In this document: positions 22,231 through 33,390 of the stretch, in pieces
How positions within the stretch are numbered: position 1 is the first letter of the stretch
How the letters are laid out: each line of letters opens with the position of its first letter
Assembly: GCA_030490835.1 (NCBI GenBank)
Contig: CM059971.1
Location: forward strand, 26,033,817 to 26,097,816
Source: Annona cherimola
Taxonomy: Eukaryota > Streptophyta > Magnoliopsida > Magnoliales > Annonaceae
Direction: 5' to 3'
DNA: 64,000 nucleotides
Program-made: the position numbers and the translations under genes
The notes under the pieces: model-generated
Databases searched by the model: none
The model's input: the letters and a program-made list of their open reading frames with translations, nothing else
What the model was told of the DNA's origin: nothing

Positions 22231-23048
22231 GACTTGTGCCCTTATGAGGATTAAGTCAGCCTAAACCGAACTAAACACTTAAAAAAGTGATGGTAAAGAG
22301 GTAGTTGGTAAAGAGAAGAAGGCGCTACAGGAAAATGACTTGTATTATTTGAATACTTTTTATAAGAGAACCAAAATGCTACAAATGAACTCTCTCTTAG
22401 AGGTTGTATATAGCAAATGAACTTTATCCCCTATTTATAGGCTCCACCCTCCCTCTTAAGCTCACAATATTGCGACAAGTGTCTTTAGAAGGATTGTTAG
22501 AATTCGCTCTCTAGGATTTTACTATTCATCTTTGGAATTCTCTAAAGTTTTCTCAAAATATCTTAGTCTTTTTGAAGATCTTAGAATTATCTAAAGTTGT
22601 ATACACTCTACTATTTAGGAATTTTCTAAAATACTCTAGCACTCACATGATTTTTTCTGTAACTACATAAGGTTTCCTATTATAACATCTATCAAGATAA
22701 TTAGAGCATGACATCAAGTTCTAAATCTTCAGGGGTTACTCATAGTTAGTATGGGATGAACCCATGATGGAATATACTATTTCTTGAAGATACTTTTTTC
22801 ATTTTCAAAAGATAATAGCTTATTTTTCATTTTTAATTTAATTTTTTCAATCCTAATATACTTTTTTCCAAAATTCCAAATATATTTCTATTTCAAATTC
22901 TCATCTCATTCTAGCTCTGACTAGTGTTTTAATAATTCCTAATAATGGCCAACAACTTTGATGATAGATTAGATATATTTGATATTGATAGCATACTTAG
23001 TAATTACAAATGAATTTTTCGAAACTTTGTGAACATATTTAAAATTAA
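22231..23048. other. Intergenic sequence, nothing recognised
   Basis: AT-rich, with no supported gene, RNA or repeat. Confidence 0.4.
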
Positions 23049-23317
23049 GGGTACATTTGGAAAGTAATAAACTTTTGAATAAAAATTTTTCATGTAAAAG
23101 TTTTGAATGGAAGAAAATTATGTGATATAATAGAGATAGTAATAATGAGTACAAAGAATAAAGTTAAATTATATGGTTATTTATATATGTAGTAGTATAA
23201 AAATAATTGAAAAGTAAAGTAGTTATATATGAAAATGTGAAGAAATAATCAAAAATAAGATAATTATGAAAAATAAAAAGTTTGTCCAAAAAGTTTTATA
23301 TTTAGCCAAACATTCCC
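23049..23317 (+). mobile_element. MITE family 1, copy 3
   Basis: A 269-bp element from GGGTACATTTGGAAAG to GCCAAACATTCCC, flanked on both sides by TAA (23046-23048, 23318-23320), a 3-bp T/A target like that of PIF/Harbinger. The body aligns with the copies at 10791 and, inverted, at 4374 and 23453. Confidence 0.78.
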
Positions 23318-23452
23318 TAAGATTAAATGTGGTTGGTGTATTTTGAATTAACCCTATTTCAAATATTCTCAAATATGCATTTCTTATGTTTATTCATATG
23401 TATTTATTTATTACTCAAAAAACTATACATATTGCAAAGTTTTATATACTAT

Positions 23453-24046
23453 GGTGTGTCTATTTACTAGTAACACTTTTCAGTTTAAAATTTTTCACTC
23501 CATAATTATCTTATTTTTAATTATTTGTTTACATTTTCTTATATAACTATTATATTTTTCAATCATTTTTACACAATTAGGCATAGTTAACTATTTATTT
23601 TAACTCAATCTTATTTTACTCTTTCTCATTATCCCTATTAGAATATATCAGTTTCTTTCTATTAAAAAACTTTTACACAAGAAACTTTTCATTTAAAATT
23701 TTTATCACTTCTCAAACATGGAGGCTGGTTCAATGCACCCGGGTGTACTTCACCCATTTGTTTTTATTTTTTAAAAATTTTTTTACATGACTGTTAATAA
23801 ATTATTATCAATTTTGGAGATTTTTAGATATTTTTTTCAAAATTTTTAAAATGAGTGGCATTTACACTCATTTTAAAAAATCCGAAAAAAATATCTAAAA
23901 ATTTTCAAAATTGGTAAAAAATTATACGCATATTAAATACAATTATATTAACATTTTCATAAAAAAATTTCAAAAAAATAAAAAAATGGGTGAAGTACAC
24001 CCGGGTGCATTCCGGGTGCATTGAGCCAGAGTCCCTCAAACATACC
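23453..24046 (-). mobile_element. MITE family 1, copy 4, split by a Mutator-like MITE
   Basis: Inverse-orientation copy lying about 130 bp from copy 3, so the pair could fold into a hairpin. Its right end (ACTTCTCAAACAT then ACC) matches the GGGTGTGTTTGAGAAGTG start of copy 2, but is split by the 23720-24034 element. Removing that element and one target copy restores the terminus. Confidence 0.72.
23720..24034. mobile_element. Mutator-like foldback MITE with 9-bp target duplication
   Basis: A 315-bp near-palindrome. The left end GGAGGCTGGTTCAATGCA pairs with the right end TGCATTGAGCCAGAGTCC, and both arms carry GCACCCGGGTGTACTTCACCCAT. It is bounded by perfect 9-bp duplications CTCAAACAT (23711-23719 and 24035-24043). 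Length and target size fit the Mutator superfamily. A relative lies at 35063-35550. Confidence 0.85.
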
Positions 24047-24255
24047 TTATATAATGGACTATATTTTTAAAAATCCTTAATCCTTACGCATTCATTCTCA
24101 TAAAATACAAGCGATAACTACACCCATTGTCACCCTAGGGCCCCATCCTATGCCCATTGATAGACCTCAGTAAACACGCATCAGGAGGCAGGACACTCGA
24201 CCATCCATACCTCGCAAGCGCGCGCTCTATGGATGCCTTCCTCACATGATAAATT

Positions 24256-24645
24256 ACTGATAATGGCCATATACATTATGATCCTTTTTATGTTAAAATA
24301 TAATATTTATTTATTTTTATAATTAATTATATTTTTCAATTTCTTCTTCTTAAACATATTTTTCTATGTGTATTTAATTTATATATCAAGTTTTGTTATT
24401 TATTTTTATTTTTAAAAATTAAGTTTTTTACGGGTGAGAATTGACTTAAATGCCCTTTGAAATTGATTATTTTTTAAAATAAAAATAAATGTGTAAAAAT
24501 ATTATAAAATAATAAAACTTAGTATACGTATTAAATACATTTAGGAAAATATGTTTATGAAGGAAAATTAAGTAATAAATAAATAAATATTATATTTTAA
24601 CTTAAAATTTATCATCACTGGGCTCCATAAATTGCCGTTAATGCC
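24256..24645. mobile_element. Foldback MITE, AT-rich
   Basis: Left arm (TAATGGCCATATACATTATG, TTAAAATATAATATTTATTT, AAACATATTTTTCTATGTG) and right arm (AAATATTATATTTTAACTT, AGGAAAATATGTTTATGAA, CCATAAATTGCCGTTAATG) are inverted copies around a centre near 24440. No target duplication identified. Confidence 0.55.
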
Positions 24646-25119
24646 TCATTGACTGCGGAGAAACACGAGTCGGTCTGTGGATCACCACCTGCCACATCAC
24701 CTCAAACGTCCATCATAATTGCCCATTCAATCGTTCAATGGACCGCGCATTCACCAGAAACGTTATTAGCTTGCAAAATCACTTAATTAACCCAATCGAA
24801 TCTTTCAGCTCCCTGACAAAACTACCTGAGGGTTGATAGTGGATCTCGTCTTGCGATTATGATAAAGTGAATCGAGGTGCTCGGAAAGGAGCTTTGGAAA
24901 AAAAATTTATATAAACCAAGAGAAAGAACGAAAAAGGGTTTCCACACTTACATCAACATCTGGCCTTCTTAGCTAGCTACTTCGCTTTTTTCTGGTACTG
25001 CTTACTCCTTTCATAGAGAGAGCATAATGAGGTATATCCGGAGGATGTGTTTCTATTACTTGTACACTTTTTCGGGACTTAGTAAAATCTCTCTTTTCCT
25101 TTAGTTTTTTAGGAACGTT
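24646..25119. other. Intergenic sequence, nothing recognised
   Basis: Moderately GC-rich for the region, but no ORF or repeat that I recognise. Confidence 0.4.
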
Positions 25120-25127
25120 TTATATAC

Positions 25128-26556
25128 CAATGTTGTCAGAACCGAACCGGTGATCGAACCGGTAAAGGAACTGGTCTGGTTCGAACCGGTTCGACCGGTT
25201 AATCAAACCGGTTCGAACCGGTGACGTCAGCATGACATATTTATGACATCATAAATATTAAAATTTTTTAAATTTTAAATAAATATATTGATAAACTTAT
25301 GTTTTTATAAATCCTAAATATATATGTTGGATTTTAAGGACCACAATATAAGAACAAAACATGCAATGAATTTTATAAATCAATGTTATAAGTGTTATAG
25401 GTGAAGCTTATAAATACAGAAAATCAATGCTAACATAAACCTTACAAGTAATTGCAATAGTAGCTGCATATTTACGCAACATGAGATACCATTTAATTAA
25501 TTATAATATTTTTTTAGTTATATTATAATTTTTATTTGCTACATTAATTATTTGAAGAGATTTGTATCATACAATTAATTATGAGAGTGATATTAATTAC
25601 ATGAGTTGTATATTATGATACGTATGATTAATTAGAATGGATTGATTATATGAAGTATTTTTGAAGGTCCAAAATTTCTTAAAATTTTGAAGATATGGGA
25701 GTTAATAATCATCATTCCTATAGAGATTTTTTTAATAATTACGTAAGATTTTAGATTTATTTAATGACATAATTGATATTATAGGATTGTTTAATAGCAT
25801 AATTGAATCATTGATAATTACTAATTCATAAGAGACGCAACCAAAAAAAATTAGGCTAAATCAAAAAGGGCTAAATAATGAGTACTGTTTTTTTTTTTTG
25901 CTGTTTAGAAGTTTGATGCTGTCGGCGAGTCGGCCATGGGAGGAGAGGAGACCGCAGTCGTCGGCGTGGGGAGAGGAGAGTGAGACAGTCGTCGTCGGCG
26001 CCGGGAGAGGAGACAGCAGTCGTCGTCGGCGCGTAGAGAGAGGAGACAGCAGATCGTCGGCGCCGAGAGAGGAGACAGCACAGAGCAGCGGGCTGCGGCA
26101 AGATGGCGCGCGGAGAGAAGGGCTGCGGGCTCTGCAGCCAAGGGCGTCAGGCGAGGGCTGCGGGCGAGGGCAAGCCGGCGAGGGAGAGGGCGACGGCGGC
26201 CTGCGATTGCGAGAGGAGAGGAGTCGTGCGCCCGTGCGGTGCCTGCTGCGGCTGCGGGACGACGAACAGAGACGGAGCTCTGCTGCGGCTGCGGGACGAC
26301 GAACACAGAGACGGAGCTCTGCTGCGGCTGCGCCCGTTTTTTTTTTCCTTTAGTTTATGAGTTCATGCCTTAACTCAGGGTTAGCCGTCCGACCGGTCGA
26401 ATCCGGTCCAACCGGAATTCCGGTTCGACCGCCGGTTCACCTGTTCGGACGGTTTTATATAATCAGACCGAACCAGTACAAACCGAACCGGAAACTGGAC
26501 CAGTTCCCGGGCGGACCGGTCTGACCGGCCGGTCCGGTCCGGTTCTGATAACACTG
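25128..26556. mobile_element. Non-autonomous hAT-type element with CCGG-rich ends and GC-rich core
   Basis: A 1,429-bp element bounded by perfect 8-bp duplications TTATATAC (25120-25127 and 26557-26564). The termini are CAATGTTGTCAGAACCG at the left and, reversed, CAGTGTTATCAGAACCG at the right: the CA.TG start and 8-bp target typical of hAT transposons. Both subterminal zones are saturated with CCGG and ACCGGTT motifs. The interior is AT-rich (25240-25880), then abruptly GC-rich (25915-26335). No transposase is encoded. Confidence 0.87.
25915..26335. repeat. GC-rich low-complexity core of the hAT element with short tandem repeats
   Basis: Units like GAGAGGAGACAGCAG followed by TCGTCGGCGC recur about every 35-40 bp (25955-26090). 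A 37-39-bp unit GGGACGACGAACAGAGACGG followed by AGCTCTGCTGCGGCTGC appears twice (26258-26331). Both strands are open for 85-150 codons, but only as Arg/Ser/Ala-rich low-complexity text, the usual product of GC-rich repeats. I do not call a gene here. Confidence 0.7.
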
Positions 26557-26564
26557 TTATATAC

Positions 26565-26986
26565 TAGAGTACTTTCTTTTCTACTAGAAAACTCCTCTTG
26601 TATTGTCTTTTATCATCTGTCTTTTTCTTTATGTTTGTCCCTAATTGAAATCACTATACTTAACACTTCCAACCCTTAATAATAAGTTTTCAATGAATTT
26701 TTTTTTATTGGTGTGTACATATAAATAACATGACAACTAATGTTACAATCAAGTACATTCACTATTTTTATACCATGAATGGAATTTTTTATAACCACCA
26801 CTAAACTAAGGGAGAATCTATAGACCCTAACTTGGGGGGAATTTATACTAAATTGCTAAACTACAGGAGAAATGTAAAATCTTACTCATATGAAGCGGGA
26901 CTTACACCTGCTTATTTTCTAACCTTGGCGTTTACTACCGAACTATTGCCCAAGTGATTGTAATTTTTTTACATTTCGGTAACAAC
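26565..26986. other. Intergenic sequence, nothing recognised
   Basis: The last 25-30 bp begin the repeat unit that recurs at about 27735-27815 (see findings). No gene. Confidence 0.4.
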
Positions 26987-26994
26987 AATAAAGG

Positions 26995-27517
26995 TTGGGG
27001 TGGGAATTGGGGCAATTCGAGATAGGTTGAAGTGTGCCCAATCCTATCTCTACATTTTAAAAATCTTGTTTAATCCTTATTTTTATACTGGATTGGGATA
27101 AGGTCGGTACGACTCTTATTTTTTTCAGTAAGTCCGAGATAAACTTCCCGTCAGCATCAGGATAATGAGTTATGCAAAAATGCGAGTCAAGTAGAATGGT
27201 TTTAAGAATTTATGAACCTAGTAAGTATAAAAATGTATATATACTAAATTTAAATATTGTGTGCTTCGAATTATTAATAAGTAGTCAAAGTAAAATATCA
27301 TTATTTAAATAAATTATGAATATTAAAACAAATTAATGAAACATACATCATTCAAAATTTTATTCACAACTCGAATAACTAAGTTAGGCGGGTCGGAAAT
27401 GGTATAAAAAAAGTCCAGTAACTCACAATTTCAGAAAATATTAAATTCCGAACCTACCTTGGTATAAAATATGGTCGGGTCGGGTTATGGGTCGACCCAC
27501 CACTATTCCCACCCCTA
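26995..27517. mobile_element. hAT MITE with 8-bp target duplication
   Basis: A 523-bp element. The left end TTGGGGTGGGAAT and right end ATTCCCACCCCTA are inverted repeats with one mismatch, and the inner arms GGGGCAATTCGAG / CGGGTTATGGGTCGACCC extend them loosely. Flanking copies of AATAAAGG (26987-26994 and 27518-27525) are identical. The paralogous segment at 27740-27815 lacks the element and reads GATAAAGG at the same place. Confidence 0.86.
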
Positions 27518-27525
27518 AATAAAGG

Positions 27526-27815
27526 TTTATACATGTAAAGGAAGTACTAGTATCTGGAGACCTTAAGATAACCCAAAGCTCAATGAAAAGTATTTTTGGT
27601 AGAATGATAAAACATGATATATAATATTTGTATTGTTTTGATATTGAACAATTAAGGACAAAGTATGTGAGGATTATTCAATGACTATTGTGTGTATATG
27701 ATGAATGATATATGGGATTATAGATGATATTCATAACTTAAATTTTGATGTTTAGGTAACAATGATAAAGGTTTACACATGTAGAGGAGGTTCCAGTAAC
27801 TGGAGACCTTAAGAT
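27526..27815. repeat. Direct repeat of the sequence flanking both the hAT MITE and the copia element
   Basis: The phrase GGTTTATACATGTAAAGGAA through CTGGAGACCTTAAGAT (27524-27576) recurs as GGTTTACACATGTAGAGGAG through CTGGAGACCTTAAGAT (27770-27815), where it is cut by the copia element. The two copies are about 240 bp apart. Confidence 0.7.
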
Positions 27816-28492
27816 TGTTGGGGCAAAAGATAGAAAGAGAGAAAATTAAGGAAAGTAAGGAAAGTGAAAATAGAATCAAGTTTCACTTCAGGCGTGTTAC
27901 GACGTCACTTTTAAGTGAAAATAGAATCAAGTTTCACTTCAGGCGTGTTACGACGTCACTTTTCTTAAAGCAATTTTGCTACCCTATTTGCTGCTTAGGG
28001 TAATTTTGCAGTTGTCCCTAAGATACAAAAAGTAAAACCTGAACTAGAATATGAAGCAGCACATTTTCTAGATACACGAACACTTAAAAATAAAATTCTT
28101 GGTTAAATAGAGAGAATTTCAAAATAATATGGTAAACCTGCAAAACGCTTGATTAAGACAACAATGACTTAGTCAAGACAGGCTATGAGATGTCTGAATG
28201 GAGACAACATAATGTCTAAATGAAGACAAGAATACTAAGATATCTCGAATAGGACATTGAGATGCCTGAGGAGAGAAGAGGAGATAATGAGCAAATGAAT
28301 TGATCTCCCGAATGCATCCGTTGTGAATAGTTGCTTGGCAACAAAATTTTCAAAAATAAACCAACGGTGGCAAGAATCGATCCCATGACCTGTTGAATAA
28401 CTTCCAAAGCTTTCACCGCTTCAGCTATTTCACTTTTGTTTCTTATCTATGATATAATATTTATTACATATTTAATATTAAAAATCCCAACA
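27816..28492 (-). repeat. 3' LTR of the copia element (longer version)
   Basis: 677 bp, almost twice its partner. It contains a 51-bp tandem duplication (27862-27912 and 27913-27963, unit AAGTGAAAATAGAATCAAG through CGTGTTACGACGTCACTTTT) present once in the other LTR. It also has about 280 bp (roughly 28107-28387) between CTTGGTT and GACCTGTTGAATAAC that the other LTR lacks. Confidence 0.88.
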
Positions 28493-29034
28493 TTCTACCG
28501 CCATTTTCAAAATTTAAGTCAATTCTATTCAACCAAGGAAATCTTATACATAAATAAAAGTGTCGATTAGACTTGAACCTTTACTTAGTGAAAATATATC
28601 AATATTTACCGAAGTGTATAGTAGCCAGAGCTTTGAACTATCGACCTCATTTGATAAATCGGACATATCTCACATACAAGATTTTAAAATATATATCAAG
28701 TGTTTTAAAATGTGACACGTTATGGCCATGTGTCAATATCCCAGTTTCATGAGAACCTCAGAGTGAATCCATACACTCTGCAAACAGAAGCGGCTTTACT
28801 TCCAATACTCATATAGGTGGGTCTATTTAGAGTACCCTGTAACTAAATACTCCAACTTAGTAGTTTTAGATCCATTAAGAGTATAAAACAATCAATCTCA
28901 TAAATACGTTATAGGATCCAAGCACTATCTAAGGGATGCAAAATTATAAATATAACTAGTGCTCACAAGTTACAAAAATAACTTACTTTGCTCATTGAAC
29001 TCTTAGACTTGAGCTACAAGAATAGAGTTGAGTT

Positions 29035-30720
29035 TCAGTTATTGCAACTTCTAGATGTGGATTTTAGTCTCATTTCTCTCGATGTTTTCCAGACCACTTC
29101 CCTAGTAAGGCTTTTTGTAAGCGGGTCTGCCAAGTTTTCACTTGCTCTTACATAATCAATATTAACCACTCCATCTTGGAGCAACTGTCTTACATAATTG
29201 TGTCTCAACGCAATATGCCGTGACTTACCATTATAAGTCTTATTATATGCTCTAGACAAGGTTACTTTGCTATCACAATGTAAATAAATAGGAGGCATTG
29301 GCTTAGGCCAAATAGGAATTTCAAATAATAAATTTCTAAGTCATTCTGCCTCTTTCCCTGCTGCAACTAAAGCAAAGAACTTGGATTCCATGGTCGAATG
29401 TGTAATGCAAGTTTGCTTTTTAGAAGCCCATGAAATAGCAGCTCCTCAAATGGTAAAAATCCAGCCACTAGTAGATATAGATTCTGTAGTATCAGAAATC
29501 CAACTTGCATCACTATACTCTTCTAGTACAGTGGGTTCACCATTGAATTGCAATCTATAGTCAATGGTCTTTCTTAAATATTTCAAAATCCTATGAATTG
29601 CATTCCAATGCATATATCCTGGATTACTACTAAACCTGCTTAATACACCTACAGCAAAAGCAATATCTGGTCTAGTACAACACATAACATACATTAAACT
29701 TCTTATTACTTTAGCATATCTAAGCTGATCAACAGATCTACTATTATTTTTACACAACTTGACACTAGGATCAAAAGGAGTTGAGACCATACCAGTGCCA
29801 AAATAATTAAACTGCTTGAGTATTTTTTCAATATAGTGAGATTGGGAAAGAGAAAATACATTACCATCCCTTATAATTTTAATACCAAGAATGACATCGG
29901 CCCTGCCCATATCTTTCGTATCGAAGTTAATTGATAGAAAACTTTTAGTTTCTACAATGATTTCAATATCAGTACCAAATATGAGCATATCATCAACATA
30001 TAAACAAATAATGACACCTTTATTGACAACAAATTTACTATAAACACATTTATCTAACTGGTTTAATTTAAAATCATTTGCTAACACAATTCGATCAAAT
30101 TTTTCATGTCATTGCTTAGGTGCCTGTTTCAAACCATATAAAGATTTAATTAATTTACAGACTTTCTTTTCTTGTCCAGATAATACAAAACCCTCAGGTT
30201 GTTCCATATGAATTTTCTCATCTAAATCTCCATTTAGAAAAGCAATTTTTACATCCATTTGATGAATTTCAAGATGATAAATTGATGCTAAAGCCATTAA
30301 TAACCTAATAGTTGAAATTCTAGCTACTGGGGCATAGGTTATAAAGAAATCAATATCTTCCTTTTGTCTATACCCCTTAGCTAGTAATCTAGCTTTAAAT
30401 TTATCAATAGATCTATCAACTTCTAATTTCATCTTAAATATCCATTTGCAACCAATAGGTTTAGACTTAGGTGGTAAATCAACTAGTGTCTATGTACCAT
30501 TTTCTATTATAAAATTCATTTCATCTTGGATGGCTTCTTTCCAGTATGATACATCTGGAGATTTCATGGCCTCTTTATAAGTAGATGGATCCCCTTCGGT
30601 ATGAAACACAATTATGTGTTCTTTACTTATTTTGTCTCTGGATCCTTCTATGAGGTATAATTGAAAATCAAGCTCAAACCGATTATAACCATCCTTTCTA
30701 GCTCGTTTACTTTTTCTCAA
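29035..30720 (-). pseudogene. Copia pol: reverse transcriptase and RNase H, broken by stops
   Basis: One minus-strand frame from 30720 to 29035 carries RVT_2 reverse transcriptase blocks: FKARLLAKGYRQKEDIDF, TYAPVARISTIRLL, HQMDVKIAFLNGDL, SLYGLKQAPKQ, and an intact catalytic YVDD near 30000. The RNase H part follows (GWIFTI, ISWASKKQTC, HCDSKVTL, NKTYNGKSRHI, ENLADPLTKSL). Stops interrupt it at about 30106 (after QAPKQ, where relatives have Trp), 29446 (where they have Gly) and near 29355, all consistent with G-to-A changes. In vivo this would make cDNA from the element RNA; as it stands it cannot yield a full protein. Confidence 0.9.
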
Positions 30721-31510
30721 ATTATTATCATCATAGGTTTTTCCATGGGTATAGAATTATCAACTATAAATTTATTGAAAATTCGAGAAGAAGATTCATT
30801 AGTTTGATCGAGTCTAGGTATTGACTTATAAGTATTTTCATAAAAGTCAGCATCTCGGGATTCAATAATGGTATTCTGTTGAATTGGACTATTAGGCTCT
30901 ACCACCACAAACCTATAAGTTTTACTATTCATTACATAACCTATAAATATATATTCTATTCCCTTGTGTCCTATTTTTGGTCTTTTAGGATCAGACAATC
31001 TTACTAAAGCTCTACAACCCCATACTCTTAGGTATTTAAAATTAAATATTTTATTTTTCCATAATTCATAGGGGGTAATTTTGATTTTCTTGTAGGAAAT
31101 TTTGTTAAGAATATGACAAGCTGTTAATAAAATTTCACCCCACCAGCCTTTACTTAAGTCTGCATTAACTAACATTGAACTTACTATTTCAACTAAAGTT
31201 CTATTTTTTCTTTCTGCAGTTCCATTTTGTTGAGATGTATATGGAGTTGTTACTTGGTGTATAATACCAGCATTTTCACAAAAATCACTTGACAAATATT
31301 CACCTCTTCTATCTGATTTTAGGGGTTTAATTGTTTTTCCAAGTAGATTTTCAACTTCAGCCTTATAGGATTTAAATTTATCTAAGGCTTCATCTTTAGT
31401 CCTTAATAAATATACATAAGTATATTTACTAAAATCGTCTATAAATGTTATGAAGTATTTCTTTCCACCTCTTATTAATGTGTTCTCCATATCACAAGTA
31501 TCTGATGAAT
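30717..31510 (-). pseudogene. Copia integrase, frameshifted
   Basis: Open from 31490 to 30717. It contains the integrase core: ITFIDDFSKYTYVYL, LKSDRRGEYLS (second catalytic Asp) and NGTAERKNRTLVE (catalytic Glu region), then the C-terminal VWGCRALVRL and GYVMNSKTYRF stretches. The conserved block with the first Asp is out of frame just upstream: near 31508 the plus strand reads as if one base had been lost from the codons around His-Ser-Asp. A second frame change near 30720 separates it from the reverse transcriptase. Confidence 0.88.
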
Positions 31511-31514
31511 TAAA

Positions 31515-31720
31515 CCTAGTAATTCAGAATTTCTTTCAGCTTCTTGAAATGGTTTTTTTAGTAATTTTAATTTGAACACATATTTTACATTTATCTGAAA
31601 ATGCATTAGGTGATCTAGGAATTAAACCTAACTTCATCATAATGTCCATACTACAAAAATTAACATGACCTAATCTACCATGCTATATAAAAAAAGAGTC
31701 AACCATATAAGCAGAAGATG
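31515..31720 (-). pseudogene. Copia GAG-pre-integrase zinc-binding region, degenerate
   Basis: HGRLGHVN, MKLGLIPRS and CKICVQIKITKKPFQEAE can be read on the minus strand, matching the His/Cys domain that precedes copia integrase. It carries at least one stop just before HGRLGH. Confidence 0.75.
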
Positions 31721-31721
31721 A

Positions 31722-32114
31722 TTATCTATTATTGATATTTAGGCGAAACATGTCTTTTAGAACATAGCTCTTGCCCACAAATACACCTTCCTTGGTTACA
31801 ATAATTTGATCCGATTCAAATACTAATTTGAAACCATACTTACTAAGAAGACTAACTGAGACCAAATTCTTGCGTATTTCTGGTACATGAAGTACGTTCA
31901 TGAGAGTAAGTGATTTTCTCGAAGTCAGTTTCAGGATCACGGTTCCTGAACCTTCCACCTTAGCAGTAGAAGAATTACGTGTGAATAATTTATTTTCATT
32001 TTGATTAGTTTCATAGGTTTTAAATAGACCTCTGTCTTTGCAAACATGTCTAGTGGCTTCAGAGTTAAGCCACCAGCTTTGGTCATCACTTATTGTATAA
32101 ATTTCAGAAATCAT
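31722..32114 (-). pseudogene. Copia aspartic protease with altered active site
   Basis: 130 open codons with the order of a copia protease: WWLNSEATRHVC at the N-terminal side, GSGTVILKL, then LMNVLHVPEIRKNLVSVSLL and GFKLVFE. Relatives read Asp-Ser-Gly-Ala at the active site; here Asp is Asn and Gly is Glu, both single G-to-A changes. The catalytic aspartate is therefore lost, although the frame around it is open. The protein would process the Gag-Pol polyprotein if active. Confidence 0.87.
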
Positions 32115-32149
32115 GACAATAAAATGTTCCTCAATTAAATGGGCCTCTA

Positions 32150-32960
32150 GACCTTTTCTCTGATGTGATCCAGACCGAGTGTTATTTTTTCTTTAAGAAG
32201 TCTACACTCATTTTTCAAATGACCCATTTTCTTGCAATAAAAGCAAAGTCCTTTTTCTTCTTAGTAATGGTCTTTTTGATATTTAATTTAGATCTGTCAT
32301 AATATTGATTATTGACATTTGTCACCTGGGTTAGAACTTCAACCACATTAGCCTTAGCAAGAACTTGCTCTTCTTTCTTTTTAATTTTTTCTTGATTTTT
32401 CTTCAGTGCGTAAATTGAGAGCAAGATCATCTAAACTCATGTATCCTTTCATTTGTTTTCGACTTTTGCGGTGATTGTTTCAACTGGGTGGTAATTTCTC
32501 AATAATTACACCAACAAGAATAGATTCATCCATCTTATTGCTCTGTGACCCAAGTTGATTGACGATATGTTTAATCTCATTAACTTGATCAAGGATTGAT
32601 TTATTGTCAGTCATAGTATAATTGAGAAAATCGCTTACTGGAAACCATTTGACACTTACATCATCAGTACTGTATTTGTGTAGAAGTAAATTCTAGATTT
32701 CTTTGGCCATATTTACATCTTGGTACACTTCGAATAGTGAGTCAAATAGTGCTTCAATGATGTGCCCTTTGCAAACATAGTTGTCCATGTCCCACTTTGC
32801 TCGTCGGCATTGATCTTGTAGCGTTTCATCTTTTTTTTCTTCAGGTCTTAGTATGGTGAGGACGTACACAACTCAAATGCGGGTTAAGAAAAGATGTAGT
32901 TGTTGTTTCCATCTCTTGAAGTTGGTACCAACGCAGCAGTCCAATCTTGGGATATCGGGC
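32150..32960 (-). pseudogene. Copia gag remnant
   Basis: Minus-strand text from about 32960 reads WTAALVPTSRDGNNNYI, then CRRAKWDMDNYVCKGHIIEALFD-like, DVNMAKEI, LLLHKYSTDDVSVKW, DQVNEIKHIVNQLGS and MKGYMSLDDL, matching a UBN2-type copia Gag. A CCHC zinc knuckle with spacing C-x2-C-x4-H-x4-C lies near 32205-32247 in a frame different from the open stretch at 32215-32430, so at least one frameshift is present. Several stops. Confidence 0.75.
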
Positions 32961-33041
32961 TTTGTAAGTAGAATGGATGACTGGAGGGCCGTTTTATAAA
33001 TAATAGAAAATGGACAAAATTGATAAAAATTGCCTTAAGAT

Positions 33042-33385
33042 TGTTGGGGCAAAAGATAGAAAGAGAGAAAATTAAGGAAAGTGGAGAAAGTGAAAATAAA
33101 ACCAAGTTTCACTTCAGGCGTGTTACGACGTCACTTTCCTTAAGGCGATTTTGCTACCCTATTTGCTACTTTGGGTAATTTTGCAGTTGCCCCCAGGATA
33201 CAAAAAGTGAAACCTGAATTAGAATAGGAAGAAACACCTTTTCTAGGTACACGAATACTTGAAAACAAAATTCTTGGTTGACCTGTTGAATAACTTCCAA
33301 AGCTTTCACTGCTTCAGCTATTTCACTTTTGTTTCTTATCTATGATATAATATGTATTACATATTTAATATTGAAAATCTCAACA
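33042..33385 (-). repeat. 5' LTR of the copia element (shorter version)
   Basis: 344 bp, TGTTGGGGCAAAAG to AATCTCAACA on the plus strand, followed by the target duplication AAGAT. It differs from the other LTR at scattered bases and lacks that LTR's 51-bp duplication and 280-bp segment. Confidence 0.9.
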
Positions 33386-33390
33386 AAGAT

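Larger units (their letters stand above)
27816..33385 (-). mobile_element. Ty1/copia LTR retrotransposon, degenerate
   Basis: Two LTRs (27816-28492 and 33042-33385) start TGTTGG and end CAACA on the plus strand, and the whole is flanked by AAGAT (27811-27815 and 33386-33390). Minus-strand domains occur in the copia order gag, protease, integrase, reverse transcriptase, RNase H. I saw no standard tRNA-Met primer-binding site next to the 5' LTR. A purine-rich GAAAATGGCGGTAGAA abuts the 3' LTR (minus orientation) as a candidate polypurine tract. Stops, frameshifts and protease active-site changes make it inactive. Confidence 0.93.

Noticed and set aside
25898..26353. 151-codon and other overlapping ORFs on both strands
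   Set aside because: They lie in GC-rich short repeats of the hAT core and encode only Arg/Ser/Ala-rich low-complexity text; no domain, no start context, and open on both strands.
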